From assembly GCF_027857615.1 (NCBI RefSeq), contig NZ_JAQIFT010000058.1, positions 1-64,000 on the forward strand: a DNA stretch of 64,000 nt. Direction: 5' to 3'. How positions within the stretch are numbered: the first letter of the stretch is position 1; each line of letters opens with the position of its first letter. The position numbers and the translations under genes were made by a program. Of the stretch, positions 35,563-44,625 are shown piece by piece. Source of the stretch: Holtiella tumoricola (GTDB lineage: Bacteria; Bacillota; Clostridia; Lachnospirales; Cellulosilyticaceae). A model generated the notes under the pieces. It was not told the origin of the DNA. It worked only from the letters and a program-made list of their open reading frames with translations, and made no database searches.

Positions 35563-36765
35563 ATGCTTTCTTATGAGTTCTTTCTAGATTTAGCAATTAT
35601 ATTAATTGCATCAAAATTATTTGGTATTGCCTTTAGAAAGATCCATTTACCGCAAGTAGTAGGTATTTTGGTTGCAGGGCTTATTATAGGTCCTAATGTG
35701 TTAGGAATTGTAAAAGAGAGTGATTTTTTAGTCAAGATGGCAGAGCTTGGAGTAATTATGCTCATGTTTACTGCAGGCCTTGAAACTGATTTAAAAGAAC
35801 TTAAAAATACAGGACTTGCTTCACTTTGCATTGCTTCATTAGGTGTTATTGTACCTTTAGGAGGTGGCTATCTACTTTATTCCTGCTTTAATGGTTTTGC
35901 ACCTGTAGGAAGTGAGGCCTTTTATCAAGCAATTTTTATAGGGATTATCATTACAGCAACATCAGTAAGTATTACTGTTGAGACTTTACGTGAGATGGGC
36001 AAATTAAAAGGAAAAGTAGGCACAGCTATTTTAAGTGCAGCCATTGTAGATGATGTGATAGGGATTATTTTATTGACTTTTGTAATTGGACTCAAGAATC
36101 CAGAAGCAGCTCCAATGAAAGTTGTTTTTAATACAGTAGCATTTTTTGTGATTGCTATCATTGGAGGGGTAATAATTAATTTACTTTTTAAATACTTTGA
36201 TAAGAAGTATCCTCATAAAAGGAGAATCCCAATTTACGGATTTGTACTTTGCCTTTTGATGGCGTACATAGCAGAACATTTCTTTGGTATAGCTGATATT
36301 ACAGGCGCTTTTGTAGCAGGAATTATCCTATGTAATATACAGTCTTCAGAGTATATTGTTGAAAAAATTGATATAAATTCTTATATGTTGTTTAGCCCTA
36401 TATTCTTTACAAGTATTGGACTTAAGACAGAAGTTACAGGTGTAACAACGACAGTATTATTATTCTCAGTATGTTTTGTGCTTGTAGCATTACTTGCAAA
36501 GATAATAGGCTGTGGTATAGGTGCAAAACTAATAGGATTCTCTGGACATGAAGCATTGCGTGTAGGTGTAGGAATGATGGCAAGAGGAGAAGTGGCACTT
36601 ATTGTTGCACAAAAAGGTTTAAGTGCTGGACTTATGGAACCAAGTTTATTCACAGCGGTTATTTTCCTTGTTATTGTATCATCTGTTATAACACCAATTA
36701 TACTAAAATTACTTTATAAAAAAGAGGATCAAGTGGAGAAAAGTACGCTTGCTTGTGTACAATAG
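35563..36765 (+). CDS. CPA2-type cation/proton antiporter (KefB-like membrane domain)
   Basis: The 400-residue protein has about 12 membrane helices with VVGILVAGLIIGPNVLG, MLMFTAGLETDLKELK, AAIVDDVIGIILL (the paired acidic site) and GMMARGEVALIVAQ. Monovalent cation:proton antiporter-2 members move K+ or Na+ against H+. It lacks the C-terminal RCK/TrkA-N domain of KefB/KefC, as in many short forms. I chose ATG 35563 behind AAGGGTGGGG; an in-frame GTG at 35551 is possible. Confidence 0.9.
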   Translation: MLSYEFFLDLAIILIASKLFGIAFRKIHLPQVVGILVAGLIIGPNVLGIVKESDFLVKMAELGVIMLMFTAGLETDLKELKNTGLASLCIASLGVIVPLGGGYLLYSCFNGFAPVGSEAFYQAIFIGIIITATSVSITVETLREMGKLKGKVGTAILSAAIVDDVIGIILLTFVIGLKNPEAAPMKVVFNTVAFFVIAIIGGVIINLLFKYFDKKYPHKRRIPIYGFVLCLLMAYIAEHFFGIADITGAFVAGIILCNIQSSEYIVEKIDINSYMLFSPIFFTSIGLKTEVTGVTTTVLLFSVCFVLVALLAKIIGCGIGAKLIGFSGHEALRVGVGMMARGEVALIVAQKGLSAGLMEPSLFTAVIFLVIVSSVITPIILKLLYKKEDQVEKSTLACVQ

Positions 36766-36789
36766 CAAATTGCTAGCAGACCAAACTAG

Positions 36790-36840
36790 GCTAGTAGAAT
36801 CTAAACTAATATTAAGTTTAGATTCTACTAGCTTTATTTA
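36790..36840 (+). terminator. terminator-like 18-bp perfect hairpin after the antiporter
   Basis: GCTAGTAGAATCTAAACT pairs with AGTTTAGATTCTACTAGC. The following T-run is broken (TTTATTTAT). Confidence 0.7.
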
Positions 36841-36956
36841 TATAGAAAGATATGAAATTCTATTTATTTACAAAGGTTTTCAATATAGAGACTAGAGTTT
36901 TAGCTAGAAATTCGATACAATAAGGGAAACATGTCAGGTTAAGGAGAATGAATTAA

Positions 36957-38117
36957 ATGCCGGAACAAAAACAATATAAACGTATAGTACCTTCTTATAT
37001 TAAGGACTTTAAATGTATAGGTGGTAAATGTGAAGATACTTGCTGTGCAGGATGGTCCATTGAAGTAGATGCTGGTACCTACGATAAATATAAAAAAGTT
37101 GAGCATGCAGAACTTAAAAATAGATTTAGTCAAGACATTGTAGATTGTAAGCAAAAAGCAACTAAGGCTTGTGCAGCACAAATTAAATTAAAAGATAACC
37201 GTTGTGCATTTTTAAGTCAAGATGGATGGTGTGATATCTATAGTGGCCTAGGTGAATCCTATTTAAGCCATACTTGTGGACTCTATCCAAGAACATTAAA
37301 TCGCATCCATAATACTATGGAATATTCAATGACATTTTCTTGTCCAGAAGCAGCACGTCAAATCTTATTACAAGAAAAACCAATAACTTTTAGCTTATCA
37401 GAAAAGCTATTTAATGAATCAACAATTAGTGCAGATGTGGACTTAAATATAGAAAACCCAAAAGAATGGCAAGATTATTTCTTTATTATAAGAGATAAGG
37501 CGATTGGTCTATTACAAAATAGGAATTTCTACTTAGAAGAGAGATTAACACATGTAGAAGGATTAATGCTTGGAATTACAGAACTTGCATTAAAAGGAAA
37601 AACAAAACAAATACCAGGATTTGTGCAAAAGTATACAGGTGAAAACTTTACAGGTGAAAGAGAAGTAGATGCGGGCATTCTAATTGAAAGAATGTATTTC
37701 TTACAGCAAGATATGGAACTACCATCTGAGCGTTATGCTGAGTGCTTAGACCAAGTATTAGAAGGGTTAGGATTAACAAAGGAGACTGCAACTTTACAGC
37801 AAGCTTATAAAACTTACTTAAAGGGTGAGAGAAGTTGCTATAAGGACTTCTTAGAACAAAAAGGCCATATTTTAGAAAATTATTTAGTGAACTATATCTA
37901 TGAGCGTTGTATACCTTTAGATGGTGCAACACCTATTGAAAGTTATGAATGGATGTTATTATACTATACACTTATTAAAGTACATCTCATAGGAATGGGT
38001 CTAGCTACACCAGTAGGCAGAAAAGTCATAAAGGAGGAACAAGCTATCAAGCTTATTCAATCCTTTACTAAAACTTATGACCATAATGATGGCTATTTAA
38101 GTTATTTTACAGATTAA
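36957..38117 (+). CDS. FliB-like lysine-N-methylase family protein
   Basis: The 386-residue protein has the cysteine-rich FliB signature: FKCIGGKCEDTCCAGW near residue 20, then RCAFLSQDGWCDIY and SHTCGLYPR. FliB methylates flagellin lysines in Salmonella and is thought to hold an Fe-S cluster. No flagellar gene lies in the window, so the substrate here may differ. The ATG follows AAGGAG. It ends convergent with the TetR gene. Confidence 0.85.
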   Translation: MPEQKQYKRIVPSYIKDFKCIGGKCEDTCCAGWSIEVDAGTYDKYKKVEHAELKNRFSQDIVDCKQKATKACAAQIKLKDNRCAFLSQDGWCDIYSGLGESYLSHTCGLYPRTLNRIHNTMEYSMTFSCPEAARQILLQEKPITFSLSEKLFNESTISADVDLNIENPKEWQDYFFIIRDKAIGLLQNRNFYLEERLTHVEGLMLGITELALKGKTKQIPGFVQKYTGENFTGEREVDAGILIERMYFLQQDMELPSERYAECLDQVLEGLGLTKETATLQQAYKTYLKGERSCYKDFLEQKGHILENYLVNYIYERCIPLDGATPIESYEWMLLYYTLIKVHLIGMGLATPVGRKVIKEEQAIKLIQSFTKTYDHNDGYLSYFTD

Positions 38118-38123
38118 TAATCA

Positions 38124-38732
38124 TTAATTGGAATCAAACATAGTATTTAGGCTGGTTGTAATTGTGTGTCGTGCAACGACTTCTGCAGGCTCTACACTTG
38201 TAATGCTTCCGCTGGCAAAGAGTGAAGCAAGACCATGGACAAGGCTCCACATAGAAAGCACATAAGTATCATAAAGTGCTAGGTCAGCTCCTACTGTTTC
38301 TAGATAACGAAGCGCTGTGCTTCTAAAAGCATTAAAAGATGGATTAGAACATGGATGGAACATACCACTTTCTATACAAATAGGTATAGGAGATTGATTC
38401 ATAAAGGAAAACTGTAAGTAGTCAGGATTAGCTACCATAAAGGTGACATAGGCTACACCCAGTTCTATAATCTGTTCTTTAGGGGCATCGTGGTAATGAG
38501 TAAGAATAGGGGCTAGGGCAGCTTGAAATTCCTTAGCTGATTCTTGCATAATGGCTTGAACCAATTCTTCTTTATTTGCAAAATGCTTATAAGGGGCATT
38601 ATGGCTTACCTCACATAGTTTAGCTACTTTTCTAAGAGAGAGATTATTATAGCCTTCTGTAGCAATAAGGCGTAGTCCGGTCTGGATAAGTTTAGTGCGT
38701 AATGAGTCATCAGTCACATGAGAGGGTGTCAT
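38124..38732 (-). CDS. TetR-family repressor
   Basis: The 202-residue protein has an N-terminal helix-turn-helix (LIATEGYNNLSLRKVAKLCEVSHNAPYKHFANKEEL region, residues 18-55) and a C-terminal ligand domain resembling the TetR_C WHG type (YVTFMVANPDYLQFSF). It is divergent from the flavodoxin-like pair. The intergenic region has a 15-bp palindrome GTTGACAGTGTCAAC twice; the first overlaps both promoters. It therefore probably represses itself and the oxidoreductases. Confidence 0.93.
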   Translation of the reverse strand: MTPSHVTDDSLRTKLIQTGLRLIATEGYNNLSLRKVAKLCEVSHNAPYKHFANKEELVQAIMQESAKEFQAALAPILTHYHDAPKEQIIELGVAYVTFMVANPDYLQFSFMNQSPIPICIESGMFHPCSNPSFNAFRSTALRYLETVGADLALYDTYVLSMWSLVHGLASLFASGSITSVEPAEVVARHTITTSLNTMFDSN

Positions 38733-38767
38733 AATAAATTCATCCTTATTTAATATATTTTTTTAAA

Positions 38768-38812
38768 AGTATAGCACTCTGGGTTGACAGTGTCAACGTA
38801 GGGTGCTATATT
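38768..38812. promoter_or_regulatory. symmetric divergent promoters with shared operator 1
   Basis: The palindrome GTTGACAGTGTCAAC (38783-38797) supplies a -35 in each direction. Plus strand: TTGACA 38784-38789, 17 bp, TATATT 38807-38812. Minus strand: TTGACA (complement of 38791-38796), 17 bp, TATACT (38768-38773). Outer arms TATAGCACTCT and AGGGTGCTATA make a 41-bp palindrome centred at 38790. Confidence 0.8.
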
Positions 38813-38824
38813 AATGGCAAAAAG

Positions 38825-38839
38825 GTTGACAGTGTCAAC
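38825..38839. promoter_or_regulatory. TetR operator 2
   Basis: This is a second exact copy of GTTGACAGTGTCAAC, 42 bp from the first, between the plus-strand start site and the ribosome site. Confidence 0.75.
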
Positions 38840-38856
38840 TTAAGCGAGGTGTAAAA

Positions 38857-39426
38857 ATGAAAGTACTTGTATCATATAATGAAAAACCAACTCATATTCT
38901 TGGTAAAAGGCTTCGTGAGGAAATACTTAGTAGGTTGAAAGAACAAGAATATCCTATACAAACTTTTGGTGCCAATATAGAAGAAAGTAAAAATTGCTTA
39001 GGATGTTTTGGGTGTTGGGTAAAAACACCTGGCACATGTGTCATCAAAGATAAACAAACTGAATTTAGCAAAGCATATATAAGTAATGATACTGTGATTC
39101 TGATTACTCAAATTAAATATGGAACGTATGAGCCGGTGATTAAGAATATGTTAGACCGTAACATACCTAATGTATTACCTTTTTTTGAAACAGTTAAAGG
39201 TGAGACACACCATCAACCACGTTACAAAAAGTACCCAGAGTTTATTGTTGTAGGCTATGGAGAAGATTTAAGTCAGGAAGAAGTAGAGACTTTTAAAGGG
39301 ATTATCAATGCAAATAGTATTAATATGAAAAAGTCAAAAGGCTATACATTCATTTGTGAAAGTGAAGAGAAAGTAGAAGAGATTGTTAGTGCCTTAATAG
39401 AACTTTGTAAAGGGCTGGAGGTATAA
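38857..39426 (+). CDS. flavodoxin-fold NAD(P)H-dependent oxidoreductase
   Basis: The 189-residue protein begins MKVLVSYNEKP in a flavodoxin-like fold. It has the cysteine cluster NCLGCFGCWVKTPGTCVIKD (about residues 46-65), as in iron-sulfur flavoprotein and multimeric flavodoxin WrbA-like families, and then GTYEPVIKNMLDR. The substrate is likely a quinone, flavin or aromatic compound. It is the first gene of the TetR-controlled pair, with GAGGTG before its ATG. Confidence 0.8.
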   Translation: MKVLVSYNEKPTHILGKRLREEILSRLKEQEYPIQTFGANIEESKNCLGCFGCWVKTPGTCVIKDKQTEFSKAYISNDTVILITQIKYGTYEPVIKNMLDRNIPNVLPFFETVKGETHHQPRYKKYPEFIVVGYGEDLSQEEVETFKGIINANSINMKKSKGYTFICESEEKVEEIVSALIELCKGLEV

Positions 39427-39430
39427 GAAA

Positions 39431-40099
39431 ATGAAAAAAGTAATATTTTTAAATGGTAGTCCAAAGCAAGAACGCAGTGTTACTCATTATTACATAGAAG
39501 AGTTAAAAAAGCTTTTAGGAGAACAGGTGGAATGTGAAGAAATCTATGTAGCCAAAGTAATCAAGCAGAAGGATTTAGACAGTACTTATAAAAAGTTAAC
39601 GCAGGCAGATCAGTTAGTGATAGGTTGTTCCCTTTATGTAGATACATTATATGCTGGTCTACTATCTTTCTTAGAGGAATTTGAAACTTATTTAGAAGTT
39701 TATCCAAACTTAAGAGAACCTAAAACCAGGGTATATGCATTATGTAATAATGGATTTTTACAAGGAGAGCAAAATAAGTATGCTTTAAGAAATCTTAGAT
39801 TCTTTACAGAAAAAATAGGTTATAGCTGGCAGTTTGGACTAGGCCTTGGTGCAGGTGAAATGATGTATGCAACACGTGATCAGATGCCTATGGAGTTTGT
39901 TGTAAAACGTCAAATAGGTAATGCTCTTAGAGTTTTAAGCAGAGCTATTTTAAATGAAGAAGAAACAAAACAACAAGATTTATTAGTAAGTCCTAAAATA
40001 CCAATTTGGATGTTCAATCAAATGGGGAATCAATTTTGGAAGGATAGGGCAAAAAAGGGAAAAGTGTCCGTAAAAATGATAAGACAACGTATTTATTAA
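39431..40099 (+). CDS. second flavodoxin-fold oxidoreductase
   Basis: The 222-residue protein opens with KVIFLNGSPKQERSVT, the phosphate-binding loop of NADPH-dependent FMN reductases. It then has GCSLYVDTLYAGLLSFLE. It follows the first oxidoreductase by 4 bp with its own GGAGG and is cotranscribed. It may form a hetero-complex with it or act on a related substrate; both are inference. Confidence 0.75.
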   Translation: MKKVIFLNGSPKQERSVTHYYIEELKKLLGEQVECEEIYVAKVIKQKDLDSTYKKLTQADQLVIGCSLYVDTLYAGLLSFLEEFETYLEVYPNLREPKTRVYALCNNGFLQGEQNKYALRNLRFFTEKIGYSWQFGLGLGAGEMMYATRDQMPMEFVVKRQIGNALRVLSRAILNEEETKQQDLLVSPKIPIWMFNQMGNQFWKDRAKKGKVSVKMIRQRIY

Positions 40100-40224
40100 T
40101 TTACTTCAATTTTTATAAGTATGTTTACTTTGGTATAAATATAAATTATAATTTTATCCAATGATGTACTATCGGTTATATAAAGAATGATTATAACATG
40201 AGGTAAGTTAGGAGTGATAAAGGG

Positions 40225-40929
40225 ATGATTTTGTTAGGGACCATTGTAAATGTATTATTAATATTAGTAGGAAGTATATTAGGGATTTTATTAAAGCGAG
40301 GCATAGAAAAACGTTATGAAGATTTGATTATGAGTGCACTAGGACTAGTAACTGCTGTTATTGGTATTACATTTGCAATTAAATCACAGAATATGCTAAT
40401 CGTTGTGGTAAGTTTAGTAATTGGTGCATTGATAGGAGAATGGATCGATATTGATAGTAAGCTTAATAAAGTTGGAGATTGGTTAAAAGATAAAGTAAAG
40501 GGGAAGGGTGGAACAGGTTTAGAAGAAGAAAGTAGAATAGGAGAGGGATTTGTTACTGCTACTTTACTTTTTTGTGTAGGCTCGATGGCCATAATGGGTG
40601 CACTAGATAGTGGGCTTAGAGGGGACCATACAATTTTATATACAAAAAGTATTATGGATGGTATTTCAGCTCTAATCTTTGCAAGCAGTATGGGTATAGG
40701 TGTAGCTCTATCAGCATTTCCTATTTTAATCTATCAGGGTGGTATTGCTTTAATGGCACAAACTGTGCAGCCGTATTTAAGTGATGCAATGATGATAGAG
40801 ATGAATGCAGTAGGTGGTATTTTACTTATTGGAATAGGTCTATCCCTTTTAGATATTAAGAGAATAAAGGTCTCAAACCTATTGCCAGCGTTGATTATCC
40901 CGATTATATGGTTTTTAATAGTAGGTTAG
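40225..40929 (+). CDS. DUF554 membrane protein (YdfK/YqgA-like)
   Basis: The 234-residue protein has six or seven membrane helices with LGTIVNVLLILVGSILGIL at the start and FVTATLLFCVGSMAIMGALDSGL in the middle, the DUF554 signatures. The function is unknown; it is conserved across Firmicutes. A strong terminator follows. Confidence 0.85.
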   Translation: MILLGTIVNVLLILVGSILGILLKRGIEKRYEDLIMSALGLVTAVIGITFAIKSQNMLIVVVSLVIGALIGEWIDIDSKLNKVGDWLKDKVKGKGGTGLEEESRIGEGFVTATLLFCVGSMAIMGALDSGLRGDHTILYTKSIMDGISALIFASSMGIGVALSAFPILIYQGGIALMAQTVQPYLSDAMMIEMNAVGGILLIGIGLSLLDIKRIKVSNLLPALIIPIIWFLIVG

Positions 40930-40936
40930 AGAAGAG

Positions 40937-40975
40937 AAAAGATGAGTAGCTATAGACAGTTACTCATCTTTTTTA
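40937..40975 (+). terminator. terminator after DUF554
   Basis: AAAAGATGAGTA pairs with TACTCATCTTTT and runs into TTATTTTT. Confidence 0.9.
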
Positions 40976-40993
40976 TTTTTTTATAAAGTTTAT

Positions 40994-41130
40994 ATAGATA
41001 TACCAAGGGGTGAGAAGAAGGGAGGAAATTTTAGACTGAAGTTGTTGTACAAAAAATAAATAGAGTATGCTATCATAGATATACGTAAAAGATAAATATT
41101 ATTAAAAAACAATAATTTTAATAGATATAC
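40994..41130 (+). promoter_or_regulatory. nrd upstream region with three ATAGATATAC copies and an extended -10
   Basis: ATAGATATAC occurs at 40994, 41075 and 41121. TGCTATCAT at 41068-41076 is a candidate extended -10 that overlaps the second copy. These could be regulator sites, possibly NrdR, but they do not match the NrdR palindrome well. Confidence 0.35.
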
Positions 41131-41156
41131 AAATGGTAAGAAAAGGGGCCTGACTA

Positions 41157-43445
41157 ATGGATATATTGATTCGTAAGAGAGACGGTAGGTTGGAAAAATT
41201 AAACGTAGAGAAAACAAAACGAATGATTAATATGGCTTGCGAGGGGATTGAAGGATGTGACCCTATAGAACTTGAATTAGATTCTTGCATTCAGTTTAGA
41301 GAAGAGATGACAACAGCTGAGATACAGAAGATACTTATACAAACAGCGATAGGAAAGGTTATACAAACAAAAGCAAATGAATTTGGTGGAAGTACAAAGG
41401 TAACCCACTCTAATTGGCAATATGTAGCAGCTAGATTATTATTATTTGATTTATATAAAGAAGCAAAGAAAAATAGAGGATATGACCACTTCGGGTATGG
41501 CAGTTACTTAGAGCTTATATATAAATTAGAAGAGAAGGGGCTATATGGTAAGTATCTTTTAACGGAGTATACCAAAGAAGATATCCTTGAACTTGCAGAA
41601 TATATTAAACCAGAAAGAGATTACTTATTTAACTATGAAGGGGTCAAGCTCTTAGTGGATAGATACTTGATAAGAGGATTTGGAAAAGAAGTATTAGAGT
41701 TGCCACAAGAAAGATTTATGACAATAGCTATGCATTTAGCTATTCCTGAAAAAGAAAATAAAGTTCATTATGCAAAAAAATTCTATGATTTACTTAGCCA
41801 GTTAAAGATGACAGTAGCAACACCTACATTAGGTAATGCAGGAACACCGACTTATCAATTAAGTAGTTGCTTTATTTCAACAGTGGGAGATAATTTGTGG
41901 TCTATCTATGATACCAATCAGAAATTCGCCCAAGTATCCAAACATGGTGGAGGAATGGGTATCTATTTAGGAAAAATAAGAGCTCTAAATAGTGAGATTA
42001 GAGGTTACAAAAATGCATCAGGGGGCGTTATCCCTTGGGTACGTTTATATAATGATACAGCTGTAGCAGTAGATCAATTAGGGAAAAGAAAAGGTGGTGC
42101 AACAGTAACACTGGATATCTGGCATCAAGACGTTTACGATTTTCTAGATCTTAAAACCAATAATGGTGATGATAGAAGAAAAGCCCATGACTTATTTACT
42201 GCATTATCTATACCAGACCTCTTTATGCAGAGATTAGAAAAGAGACAAAAGTGGTCATTGTTTGATCCTTATAGTGTTCATAAATTAATGGGGTACTACT
42301 TAGAGGATGCTTTTGATGATGTAGAGGATAAGGCATTTACACGTAAATATGTTGAGTGTGAAAATAATCCAATGTTACCTAGAGTAGAGGTAGATGCTTT
42401 AGATATTATGAAAAAGATACTAAAGAGTGCAGTTGAAACAGGTACACCGTTTATATTCTTTAGAGATACAGTCAATAAATACAATGCGAATAAGCATGCT
42501 GGAATGATTTATGCGTCAAATCTCTGTCATGAAATCACTCAAAATACAAGTGAAAGTATATTTGTAAACGAAGAGATTGTAGGAGATGGTAGAAGGGAAA
42601 TTAGAAGTACGATCACTCCTGGGGATATGGTTGTATGTAACTTAAATTCTATCAATCTAGGAAAGACAGAGTTAGAAGAGTTACAAGAAACTGTTCCTCT
42701 ACAAATTAGAATGCTTGATAATGTAGTATCTCTCAATGACCTACCTGTTGCAGAAGCGAAATTAACCAGTGATAAGTATAGAGCAATTGGTCTAGGAACA
42801 AGTGGGTATCATCATTACCTGGTGAAGAAAAATATTATGTGGGAAAGCCAAGAACACTTAGAAGTAGCAGATACTTTATTCGAAGAAATTGCTTATCAGG
42901 CTATAAAAGGTTCTATGGAGTTAGCTAAAGAAAAAGGTGCTTATTCTGAGTTTGAAGGTTCTGAATGGCATACAGGTGCTTACTTTGAAAGACGTGGTTA
43001 CACATCTTCTAGATGGCTTAAGTTAAAAGAAGATGTGAAAAAGTACGGTGTACGAAATGGGTATATTATGGCTATAGCGCCAACGGGAAGTACATCTAAT
43101 ATAGGAAATACTACAGCAGGGATAGATCCTATATTTAAAAAGTTCTTCATTGAAGAGAAGAAAGGTAGCTTTACACCTAAGACAGCTCCAGATTTATCAG
43201 TGGAAAACTTTTGGACTTATAAAGAAGCTCATACAATCGATCAACAGTGGAGTATAAAGGCTTGTGGTGTAAGACAAAAGCATATAGATCAAGCACAGTC
43301 CTTTAACCTTTATATTACACCAGAAATAAAAGCGAAAGATATCTTAGAAATGTATATGGAAACATGGAGACAGGGTGTAAAGACGATTTACTATATCAGA
43401 AACCAATCTCTAGAAATGGATGAATGTACAAGCTGTTCAAGCTAA
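41157..43445 (+). CDS. nrdA: class I ribonucleotide reductase, large subunit
   Basis: The 762-residue subunit has an N-terminal ATP-cone (ILIRKRDGRLEKLNVEKTKR), a catalytic barrel with SSCFI, the SNLCHEI pair and VVCNLNSINLG, and a C-terminal cysteine pair CTSC. It reduces ribonucleotides to deoxyribonucleotides with the small subunit. The length equals E. coli NrdA (about 761). It is in an operon with the small subunit, 21 bp away. Confidence 0.95.
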   Translation: MDILIRKRDGRLEKLNVEKTKRMINMACEGIEGCDPIELELDSCIQFREEMTTAEIQKILIQTAIGKVIQTKANEFGGSTKVTHSNWQYVAARLLLFDLYKEAKKNRGYDHFGYGSYLELIYKLEEKGLYGKYLLTEYTKEDILELAEYIKPERDYLFNYEGVKLLVDRYLIRGFGKEVLELPQERFMTIAMHLAIPEKENKVHYAKKFYDLLSQLKMTVATPTLGNAGTPTYQLSSCFISTVGDNLWSIYDTNQKFAQVSKHGGGMGIYLGKIRALNSEIRGYKNASGGVIPWVRLYNDTAVAVDQLGKRKGGATVTLDIWHQDVYDFLDLKTNNGDDRRKAHDLFTALSIPDLFMQRLEKRQKWSLFDPYSVHKLMGYYLEDAFDDVEDKAFTRKYVECENNPMLPRVEVDALDIMKKILKSAVETGTPFIFFRDTVNKYNANKHAGMIYASNLCHEITQNTSESIFVNEEIVGDGRREIRSTITPGDMVVCNLNSINLGKTELEELQETVPLQIRMLDNVVSLNDLPVAEAKLTSDKYRAIGLGTSGYHHYLVKKNIMWESQEHLEVADTLFEEIAYQAIKGSMELAKEKGAYSEFEGSEWHTGAYFERRGYTSSRWLKLKEDVKKYGVRNGYIMAIAPTGSTSNIGNTTAGIDPIFKKFFIEEKKGSFTPKTAPDLSVENFWTYKEAHTIDQQWSIKACGVRQKHIDQAQSFNLYITPEIKAKDILEMYMETWRQGVKTIYYIRNQSLEMDECTSCSS

Positions 43446-43466
43446 GAGTGGAAGGAAGTATTGATA

Positions 43467-44495
43467 ATGAAGAAAAAAATGATATTTAATGAAAATGGAC
43501 TAAGAGGTACCCATTCTTTAATTAGTGGAGATACAACTAATTTAAGAGAATGGAACAGAATCAAATATGATTGGGCAAATACTATGTATAGAGGGATGCT
43601 TAATAATTTTTGGATACCTGAGGAGATCTCACTAGGTGAAGACGTTAAACAATTTCCTCATCTAACAGATGGAGAAAGAAGAGCATTTGATAGAATCATT
43701 TCTTTCCTCAACTTTTTAGATTCTATACAAAGTGAAAACTTACCAAATCTCTCTAGATATATTACAGCACCAGAAGTATCCTCCTTATTAAATATTCAAG
43801 CTTTTCAAGAAGAGATACATGCACAAAGTTATTCCTATATATTAGACTCTGTTACCAATCCCATTACAAGAGATCAAATCTATGATATGTGGAGAAATGA
43901 CGAGCACTTATTAGAAAGAAATAAATTTATAGCAGGTATTTATCAAGCATTTAATGAGGAAGCTACAGAAGAAGGCTTTATTAAAACTGTTATGGCAAAT
44001 TATATTTTAGAAGGTATCTACTTTTATTCAGGTTTTAGCTTCTTCTATACATTAGCAAGACAAGGTAAAATGACAGCAACAAGTACATTATTTAAATATA
44101 TCAATAGAGATGAAATTACTCATCTTGTATTGTTCCAAAATATTTTAAAAGAACTTAAAAAAGAGAATCCAAGTATCTTTACACCAGCATTTGAAAGCGA
44201 ACTAGTAGAGATGATGAGGGTCGCTGTTGAGCATGAAATCAGTTGGGGACAATATGTAACCAATAATGAAATACTAGGTTTAAATGATGAGCTTATTGAT
44301 AGATATATCAAATATTTATCCAATTTAAGATTAAAGGCAATCGGATTAAATGTTCTTTACCCAGAGATTACAACACATCCAATGGAATGGATAGAAAGCT
44401 TTGCAAACTTAAATAATACAAAGACTGATTTCTTCGAGGCAAAAGTAACAACCTATACCAAAGCCGCCGCTTTTGATATAGATGAATTAGAATAA
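43467..44495 (+). CDS. nrdB: class I ribonucleotide reductase, small (radical) subunit
   Basis: The 342-residue subunit has the full dinuclear metal set: Asp in FLDSIQSEN, Glu/His in FQEEIHAQSY, Glu in LEGIYFY and Glu/His in RDEITHL. The Tyr four residues after the first His (HAQSY) matches the radical tyrosine. It makes the radical that starts catalysis, normally needing oxygen or superoxide. ATG 43467 follows GGAAGGAAG; the TTG 43461 is less likely. Confidence 0.95.
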   Translation: MKKKMIFNENGLRGTHSLISGDTTNLREWNRIKYDWANTMYRGMLNNFWIPEEISLGEDVKQFPHLTDGERRAFDRIISFLNFLDSIQSENLPNLSRYITAPEVSSLLNIQAFQEEIHAQSYSYILDSVTNPITRDQIYDMWRNDEHLLERNKFIAGIYQAFNEEATEEGFIKTVMANYILEGIYFYSGFSFFYTLARQGKMTATSTLFKYINRDEITHLVLFQNILKELKKENPSIFTPAFESELVEMMRVAVEHEISWGQYVTNNEILGLNDELIDRYIKYLSNLRLKAIGLNVLYPEITTHPMEWIESFANLNNTKTDFFEAKVTTYTKAAAFDIDELE

Positions 44496-44503
44496 AAAGT
44501 ATA

Positions 44504-44546
44504 AATGATCCTAGGTTTCTTGTGAGAGGCTTAGGATTATTTTTTA
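44504..44546 (+). terminator. terminator after nrdAB
   Basis: ATCCTA pairs with TAGGAT with flanking A/T pairs, then TTTTTT. Confidence 0.7.
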
Positions 44547-44625
44547 TAAAAAAGAATTGACAGAAGATTTAATATGGGATAAGATAGTGAACAATATATT
44601 CTGAAAAATAAAAGGAGGCGTTGTA

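Noticed and set aside
36381..36653. Long open frames on the strand opposite the antiporter and other genes
   Set aside because: They lack ribosome sites, have atypical composition and lie wholly inside well-supported genes.
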